Positions 40,074 to 48,775 of a stretch of 52,500 nucleotides of DNA are shown piece by piece. A program made the position numbers and the translations under genes. The notes beneath the pieces are model-generated. The model was not told where the DNA came from, did not search any database, and saw only the letters and a list, made by a program, of their open reading frames with translations. The DNA is from Clostridiales bacterium (GTDB taxonomy: Bacteria > Bacillota > Clostridia > Oscillospirales > UBA644): the NCBI GenBank assembly GCA_003343705.1, contig QAKR01000018.1, positions 1 through 52,500 of the forward strand, read 5' to 3'. The number at the start of each line of letters is the position of its first letter. Position 1 is the first letter of the stretch.

Positions 40074-41342
40074 TCAATCTGCTGGAGTTTCCGGAATTTC
40101 GGGGACTTCCGGAACTTCCGGAACATCCGGATTTTCCGGGGGCTTCTGTTCGTTTTGTTTCCATTGTGCATAAACGTTTAAGTCATTTGAAATAGACGAT
40201 GAGTTTGATAATGCTGTTCCATCTTTAGTTTGCCAACCTGTTAATGTATAACCTTCACGTGATATCTCTGGTAGTGAAACAGCTTTACCGCTTTCAACCT
40301 TTTTTGTAATAGTTTTATCTGTGCCGTCATTATAATGGAATGTAACCGTATACGTTTCAGCTTTTTCAACTTCTTTCCAAAATGCGAAAGCGTCAATGTT
40401 TTCTGTTATTTTTGTTGATGAAGTTATTTGATCACCTTTACCGTTTTTACCGGTGTACCAACCCATAAATTCATACCCTGATTTTGACGGTTTAGGTAAG
40501 GACTGTGTTTCATTTTTTTCTACTGTAAAGGTTTTATAAATGTCTGAGTCAACATATAAAGTTAATTTAAAGGTTTCTTTTTCGACAGTTGTAGTTGCCC
40601 AATAGGCATAAAGACGGACGTCTTTATCTATCTTTGTGGAAGAAGTGTATTGTGTTCCTTGTCCGTTTCGTGCAGTAAACCATCCCCCAAAAGTGTATCC
40701 TTCTCTTTGAGGGGAAGGCAAATCTACTTTCCCGTTAATTGAGACATATGGGTTGTATTCAGGGGAGCCACCGCAGACTTCAAGATATACAGCCGGAAGT
40801 TGAGCAGGGGATCCGGTCGTACCAGTCGGAACGTTGGTGCTTCCTGCTGCGGACCAATAAGCATAATATACTATTTCAGTTGTTGCAGGGGTAGATGTTG
40901 TAAGTTTGTCTCCTTGTCCGTTTACTGCCGTAAACCAACCGCTGAAGGTGTATCCGTCTCGCTTAGGCTCTTCAGGTATAGTGATAAATGTATCTGCTAT
41001 ATTTTTATATGTTTGAAAGGAGCCTCCGTTTTGAGGATCAAATGTGATTTCATACACAGTTCCTGTTGACCAGTAGGCATATAAAGTTGTGCTTGAGGTT
41101 AAGAATGCGCCGTCAATAATTTGAACTCCGTCTCCATTTTCATTTGTGTACCATCCTGAAAATACATAACCGCTTTTTGTCGGGTCGGACGGGAGGGATA
41201 ATTTAGTCCCTTTTTCAATTTCCAGTTCAGAAACATCTGAACCGCCCTGGCTATCGAAAGTGACTTTAATTGTGTCTTTTGCACAAGCTGAAAACGAGAG
41301 CAAAAAAATTACAACAAACAGTATCGATACGGTTTTTCTCAT
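40074..41342 (-). CDS. Lipoprotein with five InlB-type B-repeats and Pro-rich tail
   Basis: 422 aa from the ATG at 41342 (AAAGGAG site; a GTG one codon earlier is also possible). Lipobox FSAC at the end of the signal peptide. Five B-repeats follow, each closing with Y-A-Y-W or variants (FSGWYTNENGDGV, FSGWFTAVNGQGD, FGGWFTARNGQGT, FMGWYTGKNGKGD, LTGWQTKDG), then a proline-glutamate tail of VPEVPEIPE type. First repeat is close to that of the sister gene, pointing to duplication. Membrane-anchored surface protein; binding partner unknown. Confidence 0.9.
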   Translation of the reverse strand: MRKTVSILFVVIFLLSFSACAKDTIKVTFDSQGGSDVSELEIEKGTKLSLPSDPTKSGYVFSGWYTNENGDGVQIIDGAFLTSSTTLYAYWSTGTVYEITFDPQNGGSFQTYKNIADTFITIPEEPKRDGYTFSGWFTAVNGQGDKLTTSTPATTEIVYYAYWSAAGSTNVPTGTTGSPAQLPAVYLEVCGGSPEYNPYVSINGKVDLPSPQREGYTFGGWFTARNGQGTQYTSSTKIDKDVRLYAYWATTTVEKETFKLTLYVDSDIYKTFTVEKNETQSLPKPSKSGYEFMGWYTGKNGKGDQITSSTKITENIDAFAFWKEVEKAETYTVTFHYNDGTDKTITKKVESGKAVSLPEISREGYTLTGWQTKDGTALSNSSSISNDLNVYAQWKQNEQKPPENPDVPEVPEVPEIPETPAD

Positions 41343-41376
41343 CACTATACTCCTTTATAATTATATACAATATAGT

Positions 41377-41405
41377 ATTTTAACATATATTAAAATAAAG
41401 GTCAA
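41377..41405 (-). promoter_or_regulatory. Promoter of the InlB-repeat gene pair
   Basis: On the minus strand TTGACC (41405-41400), 17-base spacer, TAAAAT (41382-41377), 34 bases before the start codon. Confidence 0.78.
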
Positions 41406-41466
41406 GCGGTTTACAAATATTTCAATATATTCTCCTTGTTTTTGGTAAAAAAAATACATAGCCCTC

Positions 41467-41495
41467 TTGCTATTCAAGGAAATCTATGCTATAAT
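41467..41495 (+). promoter_or_regulatory. Promoter of hom-lysC
   Basis: TTGCTA (41467-41472), 17-base spacer, TATAAT (41490-41495). The start codon of hom is 33 bases downstream, so there is no room for a riboswitch leader, in contrast to the asd operon. Confidence 0.72.
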
Positions 41496-41528
41496 ATTAA
41501 AATAAATATTTGTTGGGGGATCATCCTT

Positions 41529-42587
41529 ATGGTAAATGTGGCAGTGTTGGGCTATGGTGTTGTCGGATCAGGCGTAGTTGAATTGATTGACAACAATAAT
41601 GCCATTTTCTCTAAGAAACTCGGGCAGCCTATTGATGTGAAATACATACTCGATATCCGAGATTTTAAAGGGGATAAATATGAGAAAAAAATAATCAGGG
41701 ATTTTTCTGTTATAGAAAATGACCCCGAAGTTTCGGTTGTAGTTGAGACAATAGGTGGGAAAAGTGTAGCTTATGAATTTACAAAACGTGCGCTTATGGC
41801 GGGGAAAAGCGTTGTTTCTTCAAACAAAGAACTTGTTGCAACACACGCACCGGAACTTTTATCGTTAGCACGTGAAAACGGAGTATCATATCTTTTCGAG
41901 GCTTCCGTGGGTGGAGGTATTCCTATTATTCGACCTATGTTTTATTGCCTTGCTGCAAACGAACTGAATAAAATTATAGGAATACTTAACGGTACAACAA
42001 ATTATATTCTTACAAAAATGATTCATGAAAAAACATCCTTTGACGAAGCATTAAAGCAAGCTCAAGAATTAGGTTATGCGGAAGCAAATCCTACAGCTGA
42101 CATAGACGGACATGATACATGTCGTAAAATTTGTATTCTTGCTGCTTTGGCATTTGGGCGTCATATATATCCTGAAAGCGTTTGTACGAAAGGCATACGT
42201 AATTTGACTCTTGACGACATTGCAAAAGCCGATGCTCAAGGTTATGTTATAAAACTTTTAGGCAGTGCAACAAAACTTAAAGACGGTAATGTGGAGATTT
42301 TTGTCTCACCTTGTGCAATTAAAAAAAGTCATGCTTTGGCAAATATTGACGATGTCTTTAACGGCATTATGGTTACCGGTGATGCAGTCGGCGATGTTAC
42401 ATTTAACGGCCGCGGAGCAGGTAAATTTCCTACAGCGTCAGCTGTCTGCTCTGATGTTATCGACGCAGCGTCGGATAACATACAATATAATATCTTCTGG
42501 ACAGATGAAGGCCAGGATTTTGTCCGCAGTTTTGATAAATTAAATTTTGAATACCTTCCGGGAACGGACATCCCGGTTATTGAATAA
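41529..42587 (+). CDS. hom: Homoserine dehydrogenase lacking the ACT domain
   Basis: 352 aa from the ATG at 41529 (GGGGGAT site; the frame is open further upstream without site). Reduces aspartate semialdehyde to homoserine for threonine and methionine. VAVLGYGVVGSGVVELI dinucleotide turn, SSNKELVA, VGGGIPIIRP, the catalytic GILNGTTNYILTKM and YAEANPTADIDGHD are present. Typical Firmicute enzymes run to about 400-430 aa with a C-terminal ACT domain for threonine feedback; here the protein ends after the catalytic part. The stop is followed directly by the lysC ribosome binding site. Confidence 0.95.
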   Translation: MVNVAVLGYGVVGSGVVELIDNNNAIFSKKLGQPIDVKYILDIRDFKGDKYEKKIIRDFSVIENDPEVSVVVETIGGKSVAYEFTKRALMAGKSVVSSNKELVATHAPELLSLARENGVSYLFEASVGGGIPIIRPMFYCLAANELNKIIGILNGTTNYILTKMIHEKTSFDEALKQAQELGYAEANPTADIDGHDTCRKICILAALAFGRHIYPESVCTKGIRNLTLDDIAKADAQGYVIKLLGSATKLKDGNVEIFVSPCAIKKSHALANIDDVFNGIMVTGDAVGDVTFNGRGAGKFPTASAVCSDVIDAASDNIQYNIFWTDEGQDFVRSFDKLNFEYLPGTDIPVIE

Positions 42588-42603
42588 GGCAAGGAGAGAA
42601 AGT

Positions 42604-43800
42604 ATGGCACTTATAGTTCAAAAATTCGGCGGTACATCCGTTGCAAACACCGAAAGACTTCGCCACGTAGCAAAAATCGTTACAGATCGTTACAAAGAAG
42701 GCAATGATGTTGTTGTCGTAGTATCGGCACAAGGCGATACTACCGACGATCTTATTGTTAAAGCAAACGAGATAAACGAAAACCCGTCCAAACGTGAAAT
42801 GGATATGCTTTTGTCTACAGGTGAACAAATTTCTTGTTCTCTTTTAGCAATGGCTATCGAAAAAATCGGCTGCCCGGTTATTTCTTTAACCGGTTGGCAA
42901 ATAGGAATTAAAACAGACAGTAATCATTCAAACGCACGTATAAAAACAATAGATGAAGAACGTCTTCATAAAGAACTTGCAATGAAAAAGATAATAATTG
43001 TAGCTGGGTTTCAAGGAACTAATAAATACGATGATGTAACAACTTTAGGCAGAGGTGGGTCAGATACAACAGCAGTCGCACTTGCTGCAACGCTTAAAGC
43101 TGATCTTTGTCAGATATTTACAGACGTTGACGGCGTTTATACTGCCGACCCTCGCAAGATTAAAAATGCTAAAAAACTTGAAGAAATTTCCTATGACGAA
43201 ATGCTGGAGCTTGCTACTCTCGGCGCGCAGGTTTTACATAATCGTTCGGTTGAAATGGCAAAGAAATATCATGTAAATTTAGAGGTCGTTTCGAGCTTTG
43301 CAAATCAGCCCGGAACAAAAGTTAAGGAGGATACCACTGTGGAAAAAATGCTTGTTACAGGCGTTGCAAAGGATACCAACGTAGCACGTATATCTATTAT
43401 AGGACTTGAGGACGTACCGGGTGTTGCATTTAACCTGTTTACTCTTCTTGCTCAGAAAAAAGTTAATATTGATATTATATTACAATCTATAGGTAGAGAT
43501 AATACAAAAGATATATCTTTTACCGTTTCAAAAGATAATCTTGAAACAACCTTAGATATTCTTCATACCGCATATCCAGGAGAACGTATATTCCATGAAG
43601 AAGATGTTGCAAAAATTTCCATAGTAGGTGCAGGAATGCAGTCTAACGCAGGTGTTGCATCAAAGATGTTCGGAGCATTGTTCAATGCAGGTGTTAATAT
43701 TCAGATGATAAGTACTAGTGAAATAAAAATATCTGTTCTTATTTCTCTTAAAGATGCAGATAAAGCAGTAGCTGCAATTCACGAGGCTTTTATAGGATAA
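42604..43800 (+). CDS. lysC: Aspartokinase
   Basis: 398 aa from the ATG at 42604 (AAGGAGAG site). First enzyme of the aspartate family, phosphorylating aspartate. IVQKFGGTSVAN N-terminus, TGEQISCSLLA, GFQGTN, LGRGGSDTTAVALA, FTDVDGVYTADPR and ATLGAQVLHNRSVE mark the kinase domain (residues 1-235). Two ACT domains follow from about residue 255 (SIIGLEDVPGVAFNLF; ISIVGAGMQSNAGVASKMF then MISTSEIKISVLI). Behind hom in one operon; strong bidirectional terminator follows. An internal start probably makes a separate regulatory subunit. Confidence 0.97.
   Translation: MALIVQKFGGTSVANTERLRHVAKIVTDRYKEGNDVVVVVSAQGDTTDDLIVKANEINENPSKREMDMLLSTGEQISCSLLAMAIEKIGCPVISLTGWQIGIKTDSNHSNARIKTIDEERLHKELAMKKIIIVAGFQGTNKYDDVTTLGRGGSDTTAVALAATLKADLCQIFTDVDGVYTADPRKIKNAKKLEEISYDEMLELATLGAQVLHNRSVEMAKKYHVNLEVVSSFANQPGTKVKEDTTVEKMLVTGVAKDTNVARISIIGLEDVPGVAFNLFTLLAQKKVNIDIILQSIGRDNTKDISFTVSKDNLETTLDILHTAYPGERIFHEEDVAKISIVGAGMQSNAGVASKMFGALFNAGVNIQMISTSEIKISVLISLKDADKAVAAIHEAFIG
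43324..43341 (+). promoter_or_regulatory. Internal ribosome binding site and GTG start within lysC (beta subunit)
   Basis: AAGGAGG (43324-43330) lies 8 bases before an in-frame GTG (43339) exactly in the linker between kinase and ACT domains; an ATG follows three codons later. Translation from here would give a 153-aa protein (43339-43800) of the two ACT domains alone. In Bacillus subtilis the lysine-sensitive aspartokinase is an alpha2-beta2 enzyme whose beta subunit is made by this kind of internal start. Confidence 0.75.
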
Positions 43801-43815
43801 TATATTTATTGAGTG

Positions 43816-43854
43816 AAAAAGAGCTGGTTCAAAGGTGTTTGAACCAGCTCTTTT
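43816..43854. terminator. Bidirectional terminator between lysC and the GH16 gene
   Basis: AAAAGAGCTGGTTCAAA and TTTGAACCAGCTCTTTT form a 17-bp perfect stem with a GGTG loop, with A/T runs on both sides so it works in both directions. Confidence 0.93.
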
Positions 43855-43864
43855 AAATTATTTT

Positions 43865-45991
43865 TTATTTATAAGCTCTTACATGATTAACACTTACTTG
43901 CATTTTATCAATGTCGCTATCAGTAAATGACCCTACCCATGTAGTATTTTCTTGACCATATCCTGAACCATAAAAACTTAAAATTATGTAAGCTTCAGAG
44001 TCTTCATAAGCTTCTATATTTTTAACAACTTTTACAATTTTACCATTATAATATGAATACAAGGCATTTTCAGTCCAGACACAGGATACTTCAGCATATT
44101 CTCCGTTAAATAAATTTTCGTTCGTATAAATTATGGCATCTGATGAATGTTTCAGCGTGTCCTTATCCCAAAAATGCTCAGTTACTTGATATTGAATGGG
44201 TTCCCATTCAGTTGAGCATTCCATAATATCAATCTCTGCGCAATAATTATTTTTATTTATTGCGGTATCTCGATACCGGTAAAAATAAGATGTTGCATAT
44301 CCTTCATCTTGGATAAGTAACCAAAATGCCGTATTATTTCCTGCTCTTGTGCCATAGGGAAGCTTTACGTTCATAGTAAAACAACCAAATTGCTGCGAAA
44401 ATGCATTTTGTGTTGATATTTCACTGAAAACATAATCAGTCTCTTCGAGAAGGTTGCCTTGATGATAACATTTTTTACCCGTTCCTTTGTCTACTTTTAA
44501 GATGCATTTTCCGTCTTGTATTTGTATTGCGTCCCTGCTTGCTGCAATAGTTTTTCCTCTACCTATATCCGTCAACGGATTCCATATATTCTTATCATAA
44601 GGCCATTTATTTTCATCTAGTTCTGTTCCATTAAACTCATCATTGAACGTTAATGACCAATTTTTTATCATAAGGGGATAAAATCCTTTTATTGTATGGT
44701 CATTGTTTTTCATGGCATAAAGCTTGACACCTTGGATTGTTATTTTATCTTTAAACGAGGCAGGAACACAAATTTTATCCTTATCTATTATAATTTCAGA
44801 AATGTTGCAATATATTGTAAATTCATCAGTGTTTAGTTTTGTTGTTTGACTATTTAATAAACTATAGACTCTAACAGTATATTCAGCATCATAATTGGGA
44901 ATACCAGGATGATTTACATCTATTTGAACGCGGAGTGTCTCTTTTTTCTCATTTTGCGTTGATATTATCTGTCCTTCTCCGGTAAAAAATACAAAATCTC
45001 CCATGGTATCTGTTTGGATTATTAAATAGCCATTTTCAGTTCGTAAATTAACTTCTTTAACTGTTTCCTCACCGATAACAATTGCACGTACATATCTATT
45101 ATAAATAATTTTATCTAATGGAATTGCTATTTCAATCTCATCAGTTAAATCATACTTTGATACTGATCTATACGTGTCGTTTATTAAATGAATTGTGTAT
45201 AAACTAATTACGTTTGCATGGTTAATTTGTTGCAACAGTATATCTTTTGAAACGTTAATATCAAGAGTGTTTTCAAATGCGTTTACCACAATGGATTCCG
45301 GTAAAACCCCATTTCTATCCCATACTTCTATTTTATTCCCATTGCCGCAATAAAATTTATTTATATAATCATGGATTTTTGGTGGGGTAGGAAGTTCTGA
45401 CCAAAATTCAAACGGCGTTATATGTATCTGTTCCCCCTGCGAAAGGAATGTTTCAGAAGATGCATTTTCAGGGACAAATAAATTTATATATTTAATTTTA
45501 GTTACGTCAAAATTATTAGAAGCATTCTTTATTAATTCTTTAAATGGAATAATAATTTCTACATATCCATTTTCAGCTTTTGAGACGTTTACATTAAATT
45601 GATACTTTCCTGTTGCGGCCCAATTCTCGTTGCTTAAAGAAATCATAAGATTTGTGCTTTTAGGTAAGTTAATAAAAAATCTAAGGTATCCGGTTTGTGT
45701 GTATTTGCTTAAATCTCCAAAAGGATCAACATAAAATAAAAAAGAATTTTTTTGTTGATAATATTCATCTGGGTCGTTTAATTGTAATCTTCTGCTCCAT
45801 GAGGATTTTACATAATTAGGATCATCTCTTTCAAGGGGTTTAATTGCGCTCGTAATAGCACTCGAACTGCAATAAAAACCTTTTCGTGAAGACGAGAATA
45901 GTAAATCACTTTTGGGTCGCTTATCTATTATTGAACAAGAACACGTAACAGCCATTGATAATATTATTAGAATTAATAAAAATTTTTTCAT
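43865..45991 (-). CDS. Lipoprotein with C-terminal glycoside hydrolase family 16 domain
   Basis: 708 aa from the ATG at 45991 (AGGTG site; a GTG three codons earlier overlaps that site). Lipobox TCSC about residue 20. The first about 420 residues are beta-rich and unassigned. From W-S-L-T-F-N-D-E-F-N-G (about residue 445) the GH16 beta-jellyroll begins. The catalytic E-x-D-x-x-E is read as AEIDIMEC near residues 583-590, with the aromatic sugar-platform region NTAFWLL ahead of it. Likely an endo-acting beta-glucanase or galactanase on the cell surface; specificity is not deducible. It faces away from the second DUF4091 lipoprotein's start, same strand. Confidence 0.9.
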   Translation of the reverse strand: MKKFLLILIILSMAVTCSCSIIDKRPKSDLLFSSSRKGFYCSSSAITSAIKPLERDDPNYVKSSWSRRLQLNDPDEYYQQKNSFLFYVDPFGDLSKYTQTGYLRFFINLPKSTNLMISLSNENWAATGKYQFNVNVSKAENGYVEIIIPFKELIKNASNNFDVTKIKYINLFVPENASSETFLSQGEQIHITPFEFWSELPTPPKIHDYINKFYCGNGNKIEVWDRNGVLPESIVVNAFENTLDINVSKDILLQQINHANVISLYTIHLINDTYRSVSKYDLTDEIEIAIPLDKIIYNRYVRAIVIGEETVKEVNLRTENGYLIIQTDTMGDFVFFTGEGQIISTQNEKKETLRVQIDVNHPGIPNYDAEYTVRVYSLLNSQTTKLNTDEFTIYCNISEIIIDKDKICVPASFKDKITIQGVKLYAMKNNDHTIKGFYPLMIKNWSLTFNDEFNGTELDENKWPYDKNIWNPLTDIGRGKTIAASRDAIQIQDGKCILKVDKGTGKKCYHQGNLLEETDYVFSEISTQNAFSQQFGCFTMNVKLPYGTRAGNNTAFWLLIQDEGYATSYFYRYRDTAINKNNYCAEIDIMECSTEWEPIQYQVTEHFWDKDTLKHSSDAIIYTNENLFNGEYAEVSCVWTENALYSYYNGKIVKVVKNIEAYEDSEAYIILSFYGSGYGQENTTWVGSFTDSDIDKMQVSVNHVRAYK

Positions 45992-46068
45992 AATTTTCAC
46001 CTATACATTATTTAGGATTAGAACTATTATCCTATAATAAAATTATAAATTTCTCTTATAAGGTGTGT

Positions 46069-46110
46069 ATATCAACTGGATTATTTAATCTTAAATAATC
46101 CAGTTGATAT
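46069..46110. repeat. Perfect 20-bp inverted repeat upstream of the GH16 gene
   Basis: Positions 46069-46088 and 46091-46110 are exact reverse complements around a 2-base centre (ATATCAACTGGATTATTTAA arm). It lies about 80 bases upstream of the GH16 start codon and 110 bases after the stop of the next minus-strand gene. No T run follows on either strand, so it is an atypical terminator; an operator or RNA element is also possible. Confidence 0.7.
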
Positions 46111-46221
46111 GATTGCTTTTATATGTAGGATAAAGCTTATTCCGATATACAACATGCACTGTATTGTCTTTCCGATTTTACAATATCAATATTTAATTTA
46201 CGGTAGTTTTTATAAAGTTAA

Positions 46222-48570
46222 TTAAAAGATTATCCATTCAAAATGATTACTCTCATCTATGAAATACAAATTGTTAATATAAACGGTATATTTATCTCCT
46301 TCTTTAAGAGTTTTATCAAGCCCTATAATAAGGTTTTTCAGTAAAGCTGCAGTATCGGTTAAAGCTTTATCCGCCCATCCAAGTGTGTAAATAGAGGTTT
46401 TGTCGGTAGTCATAGGTTTTTGATTAATCGTTCCCGATGTCAGTATCGTTGTTTCCGTTTTAATTTGAAGAGTGGGAATAATGTTGTCGTAAGCTTCTTC
46501 TGTCCATGCATTAAATCGGACCTCTTTATAGTCTCCGAAAGGTGAATCCATAACGGATTTGGGAATGTTTATACCTCTTTTTGTTTTTTCAGTAAATGTA
46601 AGTTTAAGTGTGTCCAATCCATCAACATTAATAATATCTATATCAGCATTCGGGTTTGCTTCACGAAGTGCGGTTAATGTTTGCGGATTAGCCAGGTCTA
46701 TTATTTTAGCTTTGCTGTAATCCTTACATAAAAGATGTCTTATTGATTCTTTACCATCTACGGATATTTTAAGGTCTACACCTTTTTCATCCATTTCCAT
46801 GTAATATGTGTGTGTTGCATAAGTTTCAAACGTTTGTTTTTCAGGTGTTACCCCGTTGATTGTTACAACTTTATCAGGTTCTGTGTAAATGGTAATAAAT
46901 CTGTTGTCGTTTACCCATTGTATCGGATCTTGTTTTGTAGTTAAAATATAATCAGTTCCGTTAAGTATCTCATTTATCATAAGATCCCTCGTTTGAGTAA
47001 AGTTCTTATAATTTCCGTTTGGAAGTTTGTGTACATCTAAGAAAAGTGCATCATAATAGCTTTCCATTGCCTGGTCTCGGGTGATATCTAAACCTAGAGC
47101 ATCTAATTTTTCCTGTACTCGGGTTTCCAGTGCAATAAGATACTCATAATCTTCAATTGTATCACGAATATTTTCAAGTGTAAGTGTTACAATCTGTTTG
47201 TTTTTGTTTACAACACCGTCGCCTTCCCTTCCGGGGAAGAACCAGGCAAAAAGATAGGCATCATCAAGTGTCAAAACCCAATCTGTTTCAGGCGAATAAA
47301 AATGTGTATAAGAGTTTATGCACCAATCCTCAAGGCCGATCATATCAAACTTTTTAAGCTCCCAGCCAATCGTACGGATGTTGTTAAGATCAATATTAGA
47401 ACCTTTGTCAAATCCGTAGCCCCAGAATTTTGAGCCATATGTTTGCTGATAATATTTGAGTGTTCCTATGTCCATAAGGGGGTAAACAGAACACCATACT
47501 TTTATATGCTCCGGATTTACAATGTTCATATCTATGTGAGTAGGGAATGTGGTAACATAATGGTTAACATCAGGTGCGTATTTTAAAACCCATTCTCCGA
47601 TTTCTCTCAATGCCATATATTCTTCCGGCGTGTGAGGCTCGTCTATTGTACACATAAGCCCCATATCCAATACGCCTTCGTCACGAAGGGCATTTATTAT
47701 CGGCAATGTTTTTTCAGTGTTTATGGTTTTCATCCATTCCGTCCAGATGACCGGAATGTTAAATATAGTAACGGTAGGGTTATCTGTTAAAAATTTCTTT
47801 ATCGCTGCAGCATATTCTTTTTCATGTCCGGTTCCGTAGCGCCCGAATTGCGGCTCGTCATAATAAGTTCTTACGGTTATTTTATTTTCACGGCACACCT
47901 TCACTGCTTCTGCAAAAAACTCATAAGCCTGAGCTTTAGTTATTCTGTTACCATAGAAACGCTCTGTAAACGATTGCCAGTAAAGCATATCTGTTTTAAG
48001 TGAAGGTCTCTGAGGCAGAGTGAAATCTATAACCGTAACTTTTAACGGGATTTTAACTTCACCGCCGTCGTGTGTTACAGTAACTTCCCCTAAATATGTA
48101 CCTGCCGGTGTTTCTGTTTTTGTGGTTACTCTGACATAATATACAAGGTTTTCTCCGATAACGGATGTTAGATTGTTGAAATCCGGGTCGGATAGCGGCA
48201 TCATTAAATTTGCACTTGTCCGAAGATCTTTCTGACGTGCATATTCAAGATGGAAGAGTTCAACGTCAGCAGCAGAGATTGTATTAATTCCGTCTTCGGT
48301 TTTCAACTCACTTGCTGAGACTTGTATATTATTATATTGTCTTGTCTCTGAGCGCAAAACGAATTGGGAACCTTCCTTTTCGTTTTTTGCCAAAGTTATT
48401 TCAAGTGCATCTGAATTTAATGATTTGACTTCAGTTGTCGGTGTAATCCGATCAAGTGGGTTAACAATAAAAAAATCTTGAGTACCTGGTACAGATCTTT
48501 TTACTGTACATGCGGAAAATGTTGCGAGTAACATAAATGCAGTTAAAAAAAGAGATAAAGCTTTTTTCAT
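46222..48570 (-). CDS. Second DUF4091 / GH123-like surface lipoprotein
   Basis: 782 aa. Lipobox FSAC at the end of a 20-residue signal peptide, then TVKRS. Same architecture as the lipoprotein at 6349-8733: N-terminal beta domain with ITLAKNEKEGSQFVL, a barrel domain with the adjacent acidic pair IDEP (about D310-E311), the WFFPGREGDGVVNKN segment, and NIRDTIEDYEYLIALE of DUF4091, then a beta-rich C-terminus. Probable glycoside hydrolase on the outer face; the substrate is unknown. AGGAGG site. Own promoter upstream. Adjacent GH16 gene on the same strand suggests a glycan-degrading pair. Confidence 0.87.
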   Translation of the reverse strand: MKKALSLFLTAFMLLATFSACTVKRSVPGTQDFFIVNPLDRITPTTEVKSLNSDALEITLAKNEKEGSQFVLRSETRQYNNIQVSASELKTEDGINTISAADVELFHLEYARQKDLRTSANLMMPLSDPDFNNLTSVIGENLVYYVRVTTKTETPAGTYLGEVTVTHDGGEVKIPLKVTVIDFTLPQRPSLKTDMLYWQSFTERFYGNRITKAQAYEFFAEAVKVCRENKITVRTYYDEPQFGRYGTGHEKEYAAAIKKFLTDNPTVTIFNIPVIWTEWMKTINTEKTLPIINALRDEGVLDMGLMCTIDEPHTPEEYMALREIGEWVLKYAPDVNHYVTTFPTHIDMNIVNPEHIKVWCSVYPLMDIGTLKYYQQTYGSKFWGYGFDKGSNIDLNNIRTIGWELKKFDMIGLEDWCINSYTHFYSPETDWVLTLDDAYLFAWFFPGREGDGVVNKNKQIVTLTLENIRDTIEDYEYLIALETRVQEKLDALGLDITRDQAMESYYDALFLDVHKLPNGNYKNFTQTRDLMINEILNGTDYILTTKQDPIQWVNDNRFITIYTEPDKVVTINGVTPEKQTFETYATHTYYMEMDEKGVDLKISVDGKESIRHLLCKDYSKAKIIDLANPQTLTALREANPNADIDIINVDGLDTLKLTFTEKTKRGINIPKSVMDSPFGDYKEVRFNAWTEEAYDNIIPTLQIKTETTILTSGTINQKPMTTDKTSIYTLGWADKALTDTAALLKNLIIGLDKTLKEGDKYTVYINNLYFIDESNHFEWIIF

Positions 48571-48596
48571 GTTATTCCTCCTAACTATTTTTCTAT

Positions 48597-48625
48597 ATTC
48601 TACTATATATATACAATTGTGTCAA
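48597..48625 (-). promoter_or_regulatory. Promoter of the second DUF4091 gene
   Basis: On the minus strand perfect TTGACA (48625-48620), 17-base spacer, TAGAAT (48602-48597), about 27 bases before the start codon. Confidence 0.82.
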
Positions 48626-48711
48626 TAATTTCAGTTAAAATGTAGAAAATATGTATTAAATTTCAAGGTCCTTTTTAACCGTATTAACATCAACTTTTTA
48701 CTCTTTATCCA

Positions 48712-48740
48712 TTGACTAAAGATGATTTATATGGTATAAT
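48712..48740 (+). promoter_or_regulatory. Promoter of the methyltransferase gene
   Basis: TTGACT (48712-48717), 17-base spacer, perfect TATAAT (48735-48740); TAGGAGG and the GTG start follow within 36 bases. Confidence 0.85.
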
Positions 48741-48775
48741 AATATATTATAATATTCTTATAGGAGGTATTTTTT

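Noticed and set aside
39314..41342. CRISPR or DNA-level tandem repeats
   Set aside because: The periodicity is at protein level (about 65 residues) with diverged codons; no short identical repeats with spacers.
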